6,106 bases of DNA from an uncultured Mycoplasma sp. Lineage in GTDB: Bacteria > Bacillota_I > Bacilli_A > Mycoplasmatales > Mycoplasmoidaceae. The stretch spans positions 1 to 6,106 of the forward strand of contig CAMWHH010000046.1 of assembly GCA_947174035.1 (NCBI GenBank), written 5' to 3'. Positions within the stretch are counted from its first letter, which is position 1, and every line of letters starts with the position of its first letter. A program made the position numbers and the translations under genes. Shown one piece after another: positions 1-6,106 of the stretch. The notes below the pieces were generated by a model, which saw nothing but the letters and a program-made list of their open reading frames with translations, was not told the DNA's origin and searched no databases.

Positions 1-9
1 TTTGAAATT

Positions 10-50
10 AAATAAAAAAAATAAAAAAGACTTAGATTTAAATCTAAGTC

Positions 51-52
<2 letters not shown>
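10..52 (-). terminator. Intrinsic terminator of the P-type ATPase gene
   Basis: Positions 27-52 are a perfect 26-bp palindrome (13-bp arms, AAGACTTAGATTT and its complement). On the minus strand it is followed directly by a run of mostly T down to about position 10. This is a classic Rho-independent terminator for the ATPase transcript. The ATPase stop codon (51-53) overlaps the first bases of the hairpin, so there is almost no 3' untranslated region. Plus-strand transcripts would meet only a short T stretch after the hairpin, so it acts mainly in the minus direction. Confidence 0.9.
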
Positions 53-3101
<3,049 letters not shown>

Positions 3102-3105
3102 AAAG

Positions 3106-3113
3106 CCTCCTTT
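3106..3113 (-). promoter_or_regulatory. Strong ribosome binding site of the ATPase gene
   Basis: On the minus strand AAAGGAGG lies four bases before the ATG at 3101. It is a near-perfect complement to the 16S rRNA 3' end and is the strongest such site in the window. It fixes the start codon and therefore supports the unusual acidic N-terminal extension being translated. Confidence 0.9.
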
Positions 3114-3134
3114 CCAGAAAAAATTAATTATACA

Positions 3135-3150
3135 AGTATAATATTATACT
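3135..3150. repeat. Perfect 16-bp palindrome over the ATPase -10 box
   Basis: AGTATAATATTATACT is a perfect inverted repeat with no spacer, and it includes the whole -10 hexamer of the proposed ATPase promoter. A dimeric repressor bound here would block transcription, so an operator is possible. The low complexity of the sequence means it could also be a by-product of a TATAAT box in AT-rich DNA. No regulator gene is present in the window. Confidence 0.5.
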
Positions 3151-3170
3151 AAATTAACACCCTTAGTAAA
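3143..3170 (-). promoter_or_regulatory. Probable sigma-A promoter of the ATPase gene
   Basis: On the minus strand, TTTACT (3170-3165, four of six matches to TTGACA) and TATAAT (3148-3143, perfect) are separated by 16 bases. A transcript would start near 3136 and have a leader of about 35 bases carrying the ribosome binding site. A second TATAAT (3132-3127) lies downstream but has no good -35 partner. AT-rich DNA makes chance matches common, so this is likely rather than certain. Confidence 0.6.
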
Positions 3171-3184
3171 TAGTGAAATCAAAG

Positions 3185-3230
3185 AAAGTTACTAAAAATT
3201 AAAAATAAAAACTAAATTTTTAAAAATTTA
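3185..3230 (-). terminator. Possible weak terminator after the 65-residue gene
   Basis: Positions 3213-3230 form a perfect 18-bp palindrome made only of A and T (TAAATTTTT and its complement), overlapping the TAG stop of the small gene. On the minus strand it is followed by T-rich sequence (TTTTTATTTTTAATTTTT). The all-AT stem is weak, so some read-through into the ATPase gene is possible. Confidence 0.35.
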
Positions 3231-3409
3231 AGATTTGTTAAAAAATTTTTTACATTAGAAACTGCAATTTGAGTTGCATCATTATTAGTTTGTTGAGCAT
3301 AGTAAATAGCAACACCAGCACCTACAATACATAAAACTAAAATAAGTGATGTAATAATGATAATAATAATTTGAGTTTTTTTATTTTTATTAGTTGCGTT
3401 ATCTTTCAT
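3212..3409 (-). CDS. Small single-span membrane protein, unknown function
   Basis: This predicts a 65-residue protein that I do not recognise. It starts with a short polar, Lys/Asn-rich segment (1-11), then has one strongly hydrophobic helix (about 13-37) that opens with six consecutive Ile, and ends in a segment that could form an amphipathic helix (46-65: hydrophobic at 49, 50, 53, 56, 57, 60, 63). The charge pattern suggests the N-terminus is inside. Cys27 lies within the helix but is preceded by Leu, so it is not a lipobox. No Shine-Dalgarno is visible before the ATG, and an in-frame TAA lies 24 bases upstream with no other start between. A TATAAT box and flanking terminators suggest its own transcript. 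It lies 110 bases upstream of the ATPase start. It may be a real small protein, or the surviving N-terminus of a degraded anchored surface protein. Confidence 0.5.
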   Translation of the reverse strand: MKDNATNKNKKTQIIIIIITSLILVLCIVGAGVAIYYAQQTNNDATQIAVSNVKNFLTNLKFLKI

Positions 3410-3435
3410 AAGTAAAAAATTAATTCTATTTATTT

Positions 3436-3441
3436 ATTATA
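3436..3441 (-). promoter_or_regulatory. Candidate -10 box of the 65-residue gene
   Basis: A perfect TATAAT on the minus strand sits 26 bases before the ATG at 3409, giving a leader of about 20 bases. The place for a -35 box (about 3459-3464) reads TTTTAA, a poor match. The rest of 3410-3495 is very AT-rich and shows no other structure. Confidence 0.4.
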
Positions 3442-3495
3442 TAAATAATCATATTTTTTTAAAAATAATATTTAAAAAATAAACTTTATTTGTAA

Positions 3496-3525
3496 ATAAA
3501 AAAGTGAGCAATTTAATGCTCACTT
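3496..3525 (-). terminator. Intrinsic terminator of the surface-protein gene
   Basis: AAGTGAGCA (3502-3510) pairs with TGCTCACTT (3517-3525), a perfect 9-bp stem with a six-base loop. On the minus strand it is followed by TTTTTTATTT. It lies about 30 bases after the stop codon at 3556-3558 and ends that transcript before the 65-residue gene. Confidence 0.9.
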
Positions 3526-3555
3526 AATGTAGACTCATAATTAATAAAATTGTTT

Positions 3556-5199
3556 TTAGATTGTAAATAAATACCCATCCATTGTTTTAGTATAAGATTT
3601 ATTATCTTTAGAAGTAAATTTAATTTTATAATGTCAAGTTCCATAGTAATTATATGGATATCCAGGAGTGGCTGAAAAAATATCACTTACTTCAATATTA
3701 TAGTTAGGGAAGGTTCTTTCTAAATCAGTTTTTACAATGTCATGAATTATTTTCTGATTTTGTTGAAACGTTGCACTAGTTAAATTGCTGTTAACAACCA
3801 TTAAATTATTTGTAACTCAAATATTTGCAGGCAATCCATCATTTGTTTTAATGTTATTAAAATTTTTAATATCATTGATATTATAAGTTTTTCCAATAAC
3901 TGAAGCTGCACCAACATCTGCTTTACTTGAACAGAAAAGCTTCATTGTTTTATATCTTGCTGTAGTTGAACCATCTTCTCAATAATAACCAGCTTTAGGT
4001 TTTACTAATATCGCAAAGTTAAATAATACACCTTGATTAATACGTTGAATGTAACCCCACTGAACAGTGCTTAAATCACCTGCTAAATCAACTGGAACAT
4101 ATTTTGAAAAATCTTTGTAAGCTTCTTCAAACATCAATTTTTGATATTGAGCACTTAAATTATCATAATATCTTGGGTTGTTTGCATACCAATAGTAGTC
4201 AAAACCTGTTTCAAAAAATCAACTTATGTTTTCTCAAGTCAAAATATGAGTAGGTCATGTTCTAAAACTAAAATCTGAATTAATAACTCAATTAACACTT
4301 CATGGTGTTGGGAAATTAATTGTATTATTAGCAGAAATCATATTGCCAATCTTAACATTAATTTGAACAGTATCTGCAATTTCACCCATCACTGAAGATC
4401 AAGTATACCCTCTAACTGGAGTAGCATTTAATTTAAAAGTTTTATTACTCAAACTTGCAGAATTATTAACATATGTAAGGTTTACATTCATAAATGAAGT
4501 ATCACCAGCACCTATGGCAAAATCTGTTATTTTAGGATTATTTTTAAATAAATTTGTTAAATAAGTATTTAAATTACCATCTGTTTTAATAGTAGGGTCA
4601 ACAATTGAAACATTAAAAGTAGCACCCTTTTTAGGAATTGTAGCATTAGCTACTTTAATGTCATTATCAAAAAATATATCTACTATTTTTGATTCATCTG
4701 TTTTATCTTCTCAATTTGCGCCTTCAATTGGAGATACAGCAATTTTAAAAGAACTAGTAGCAAGACTTGCAGAATTTGCAACATATGAAACAGTTACATT
4801 ATCATATTGATCAGCATTAATAAAAGTTTCTTTAAAAAAAACATTAGATGTAAATAAATTTTGTAAATAATTATTTAAATAACTATCACTCAATTGAGAT
4901 ATTTTAATTTCATATGCAAAAGTGTCATGACTTGGAGCAGTTGCAATAATTTGAACTATAGGTTCAATTGGTTCAACTGGATCTACAGGGTCTTCAGGGT
5001 CTATTGGAATCAGTGGATCAAATTGATCATCAACAGGATTAACAACTGGTTCTATTGGTTCAACAGGATTAACTGGATCTGTAACTGCAACACTAGAAGA
5101 TTGTATGCTTGTAGTAGATGAAATTGTTGGAACAACACCAGCTACTATAGCTGCTGTACCAATACCAGCAGTTGTTAAAATTTTCTTTTTATTACTCAT
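3556..5199 (-). CDS. Repeat-containing secreted or membrane-anchored surface protein
   Basis: This 547-residue protein is not one I can assign to a named family. Ten of its 12 Trp codons are TGA. Seen in order: a signal-like start with KKK (4-6) and a hydrophobic stretch (7-25), no Cys in this region and so no lipobox; a stalk (41-81) rich in Pro, Asp and Glu built from DPV and EPIEP units; two tandem repeats (about 93-163 and 194-267) sharing LN-x-YL-x-NLF, YV-x-NSASL and F-x-[IL]-x(4)-P-x(2)-G-x(2)-W; an aromatic middle (300-345) with six Trp in 38 residues; a third copy of the F...P..G..W motif (395-407, ending WEDGS); and a less distinctive end (420-547). A signal or anchor followed by a Pro-rich spacer and repeats is typical of Mollicute surface proteins that display domains outside the cell, perhaps for adhesion or host interaction; this role is inferred. 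It has its own promoter, leader hairpin and terminator. The ATG follows AGGAGA by five bases. Confidence 0.9.
3979..4017 (-). repeat. Third, diverged copy of the repeat-end motif
   Basis: Residues 395-407 of the surface protein keep the same spacing as the repeat ends at 151-163 and 255-267: Phe, Pro six residues later, Gly three after that, and Trp at the end. The WED that follows also matches WED after the first copy (163-165). The upstream part of a third unit is not clearly recognisable, so this is either a strongly diverged third domain or a shared strand motif. Confidence 0.6.
4399..4620 (-). repeat. Second repeat unit of the surface protein (residues 194-267)
   Basis: This unit aligns with residues 93-163. 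LNTYLTNLF matches LNNYLQNLF 102 residues earlier. YVNNSASL matches YVANSASL, and the closing F...P..G..W motif matches, both exactly 104 residues apart. Alternating hydrophobic and polar residues suggest beta strands, possibly an immunoglobulin-like sandwich, which is an inference. Confidence 0.8.
4711..4923 (-). repeat. First repeat unit of the surface protein (residues 93-163)
   Basis: This is the first copy of the duplicated domain, beginning right after the Pro-rich stalk. It carries LNNYLQNLF (108-116), YVANSASL (139-146) and the F...P..G..W end (151-163). The closing Trp is encoded by TGA, as in the second copy. The coding DNA of the two copies is visibly similar around the SASL segment, pointing to internal duplication followed by divergence. 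Confidence 0.8.
4961..5067 (-). repeat. 20-bp direct repeats in the Pro-rich stalk
   Basis: Positions 4961-4980 and 5048-5067 match at 18 of 20 bases (plus strand GGTTC, A or T, then ATTGGTTCAAC, A or T, then GG). They encode the two VEPIEP blocks of the stalk and lie 87 bp apart, exactly 29 codons. Recombination or slippage between them would shorten or lengthen the stalk without breaking the frame. Confidence 0.75.
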
Positions 5200-5204
5200 A
5201 AAAT

Positions 5205-5210
5205 TCTCCT
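5205..5210 (-). promoter_or_regulatory. Ribosome binding site of the surface-protein gene, partly inside a hairpin
   Basis: AGGAGA on the minus strand lies five bases before the ATG at 5199. Its first four bases (AGGA, 5210-5207) are also the 3' end of the leader inverted repeat that begins at 5263. Access of the ribosome could therefore depend on whether that stem forms. Confidence 0.8.
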
Positions 5211-5263
5211 ACACTTAGAAAAGGATAGCAAAAAATGCCTTTTACCCTTCTAATAGTGTAGGA
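5207..5263 (-). promoter_or_regulatory. 57-base leader hairpin reaching into the ribosome binding site
   Basis: On the minus strand the stretch folds on itself almost throughout. TCCTACAC (5263-5256) pairs with GTGTAGGA (5214-5207). After a two-base bulge (TA) TTAGAA pairs with TTCTAA. After a two-base bulge on the other side GGGTA pairs with TATCC, with one G-U pair. GCA then pairs with TGC around a TTTTT loop. In total 22 pairs can form. The 3' arm contains most of the Shine-Dalgarno. The expected transcription start from the promoter at 5266-5295 is about 5259, which would leave out the first four bases of the outer stem and free the AGGA. The exact start therefore decides whether this is a translation-blocking hairpin or a 5'-end stabilising one. 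I do not recognise it as a known riboswitch class. Confidence 0.7.
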
Positions 5264-5265
5264 AT

Positions 5266-5295
5266 ATTATAAATCATGTCATTCTTGAAAGTCAA
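5266..5295 (-). promoter_or_regulatory. Sigma-A promoter of the surface-protein gene
   Basis: TTGACT (5295-5290, five of six consensus bases) and TATAAT (5271-5266, perfect) are 18 bases apart on the minus strand. This is the best promoter in the window. It sits between the rpsD terminator and the leader hairpin, so the surface-protein gene is transcribed independently of rpsD. The predicted start is an A at about 5259. Confidence 0.8.
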
Positions 5296-5296
5296 T

Positions 5297-5330
5297 AAAA
5301 AAAATACACCAATTTTTTTATTAGTGTATT
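5297..5330 (-). terminator. Intrinsic terminator of rpsD
   Basis: AATACACCAAT (5303-5313) and ATTAGTGTATT (5320-5330) form an 11-bp stem with one G-U pair in the minus-strand RNA and a six-base loop. On the minus strand the stem is followed by eight T (5304-5297, partly within the stem). It lies 23 bases after the rpsD stop. A T-rich stretch on the other side could also let it stop plus-strand transcripts. Confidence 0.9.
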
Positions 5331-5353
5331 TTTATTTTTAATATAAAACTTAA

Positions 5354-5962
5354 TTAAACAAGTCTGTTGAATCATTCAACAACATATGCTTCATTAATTC
5401 CTTCAGGTAATTCTTCTCTTTCAGGATATCTAACAAATTTACCTTTTTTTGTCTTCAAATCTGAATCAACATATTTACACGGAATGTTTGAAGCTCCTGC
5501 TAATACAACAGGTAATTCCTTTGATTTTTTAACAATTTCAATAGTTTGTCCAAGTTTTACCATACATGAAGGAATTGTAACTTTTTTATCATCTAGCAAA
5601 ACATGTCCATGATTAACCAATTGTCTAGCTGCTTTTCTAGTTGGAGCAAATCCCATTCTAAAAACTAAATTATCTAATCTACTTTCTAAAGCAATAAAAG
5701 TATTAAGAGTTAAAGCACCTTTCATATGTTTAGCAATTATAAAAGTTCTTCTAAATTGTCTGTCATTCAAACCATATAAATACATCATTTTTTGTTTTTC
5801 TTGTAATTGTTCACCATAACCAGACAACTTTACTCTTTTGTTTCCGTGTTGACCAGGAGCGTAAGTTCTTTTTTTACCTTTAATAAACTCTCTATCATTT
5901 TCTAAAAGCGAAAATCCATATCTTCTAGATTTTTTTGTAATACTACCTAAATACCTTGACAT
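5354..5962 (-). CDS. rpsD: 30S ribosomal protein S4
   Basis: This 202-residue protein is the primary 16S rRNA-binding protein that helps start assembly of the small ribosomal subunit and takes part in decoding fidelity. Recognisable S4 blocks are SRYLGSITKKSRRYGFSL at the start, YAPGQHG (34-40), YGEQLQEKQK (49-58), ESRLDNLVFRMGF (93-105) and RQLVNHGH (113-120) of the S4 RNA-binding domain (about 93-150), and FVRYPEREELP (176-186). The length is normal for the family. The N-terminal region lacks the zinc-binding cysteines found in some S4 versions. Trp197 is encoded by TGA, and the frame ends six residues later at TAA. The gene stands alone with its own terminator, as in Firmicutes such as Bacillus, rather than inside the alpha operon as in E. 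coli. In Bacillus, S4 represses its own leader; whether that happens here cannot be told from sequence alone. Confidence 0.98.
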
Positions 5963-5972
5963 TTTAATTCAA

Positions 5973-5977
5973 TCTCC
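5973..5977 (-). promoter_or_regulatory. rpsD: Ribosome binding site of rpsD
   Basis: GGAGA on the minus strand lies ten bases before the ATG at 5962, a slightly long but workable spacing. It agrees with the start inferred from the conserved S4 N-terminus. Confidence 0.75.
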
Positions 5978-6106
5978 ATTTATTAATATAAATAAAATAT
6001 AAAAAATACATAATAAGGTTTTTAATTCTTTAAAAGTAATTTAATGTGGATGTTTTCAGTATTTCAGCATACTTACTAACAAAACTTAAAAGCCATTAAG
6101 TTAATC
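5978..6106 (-). other. AT-rich leader and upstream region of rpsD
   Basis: No coding region is evident. TATATT and TATTAT boxes between 5985 and 6020 could serve as -10 elements, but none has a convincing -35 partner, so the rpsD promoter is unresolved. Two small hairpins are visible: AACTTAA with TTAAGTT (6083-6089 and 6096-6102), which might be a weak terminator of a gene beyond the window edge, and AGTAT with ATACT (6058-6062 and 6069-6073). If the transcript starts well upstream, the region is long enough to hold an S4-binding autoregulatory structure, but I cannot recognise one. Confidence 0.4.

Noticed and set aside
4961..5067. The stalk repeats as a CRISPR array.
   Set aside because: There are only two imperfect 20-bp copies inside a coding frame, with no regular spacers and no cas genes.
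4894..5121. Plus-strand frame rich in Trp, Asn and Tyr.
   Set aside because: It is the complement of the Pro-rich stalk; its odd composition comes from reading the stalk repeats backwards.
5100..5199. The surface protein as a lipoprotein.
   Set aside because: There is no Cys within the first 40 residues, so there is no lipobox; the start looks like a plain signal peptide or uncleaved anchor.
5207..5263. The leader hairpin as a purine or 2'-deoxyguanosine riboswitch, or a T-box.
   Set aside because: It is one bulged stem rather than a three-way junction, and it lacks the conserved loop and T-box sequences I would expect.
5367..5612. Plus-strand frame of 81 codons.
   Set aside because: It is antisense to the highly conserved rpsD and has no ribosome binding site.

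Overview
The window is very AT-rich DNA from a bacterium that reads UGA as tryptophan (Mycoplasmatota/Mollicutes). Read with UGA as a stop, the P-type ATPase, the surface protein and rpsD break into pieces. Read with UGA as Trp, each becomes one intact frame, and 21 of the 24 Trp codons in those three genes are TGA. The ribosomal protein S4 sequence, the spacing of the genes and the presence of a large surface protein suggest the Spiroplasma/Mesoplasma/Entomoplasma/M. mycoides branch. I cannot name the species.

All four genes lie on the minus strand. In transcription order they are: rpsD (5962 to 5354), preceded by about 140 bases of AT-rich leader and followed by a strong intrinsic terminator; a 547-residue secreted or membrane-anchored surface protein (5199 to 3556) with its own consensus promoter, a 57-base leader hairpin that reaches into the ribosome binding site, and its own terminator; a 65-residue single-span membrane protein (3409 to 3212); and a 1016-residue P2-type cation ATPase of the SERCA/PacL kind (3101 to 51), ending in a terminator that overlaps its stop codon. 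Each gene seems to be its own transcription unit, so this is not an operon, and the neighbours need not share a function.

The ATPase has every catalytic motif and a complete ion site II, while site I is altered. A calcium-type (Ca2+ or possibly Mn2+) exporter with one main site is the best reading. It carries an unusual acidic N-terminal extension, a basic C-terminal tail and a PEGLG motif where calcium pumps normally have PEGLP. The surface protein consists of a signal/anchor helix, a Pro/Asp/Glu-rich stalk, two in-register repeats of about 104 residues with a third diverged copy of the repeat end, and an aromatic-rich middle.

The most interesting items are the leader hairpin of the surface-protein gene, the palindrome over the ATPase promoter, the repeat architecture of the surface protein, and the small membrane protein next to the calcium-type pump. 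I found no CRISPR array, insertion sequence, phage gene, tRNA or rRNA. The window is mostly ordinary chromosome plus one lineage-specific surface gene.
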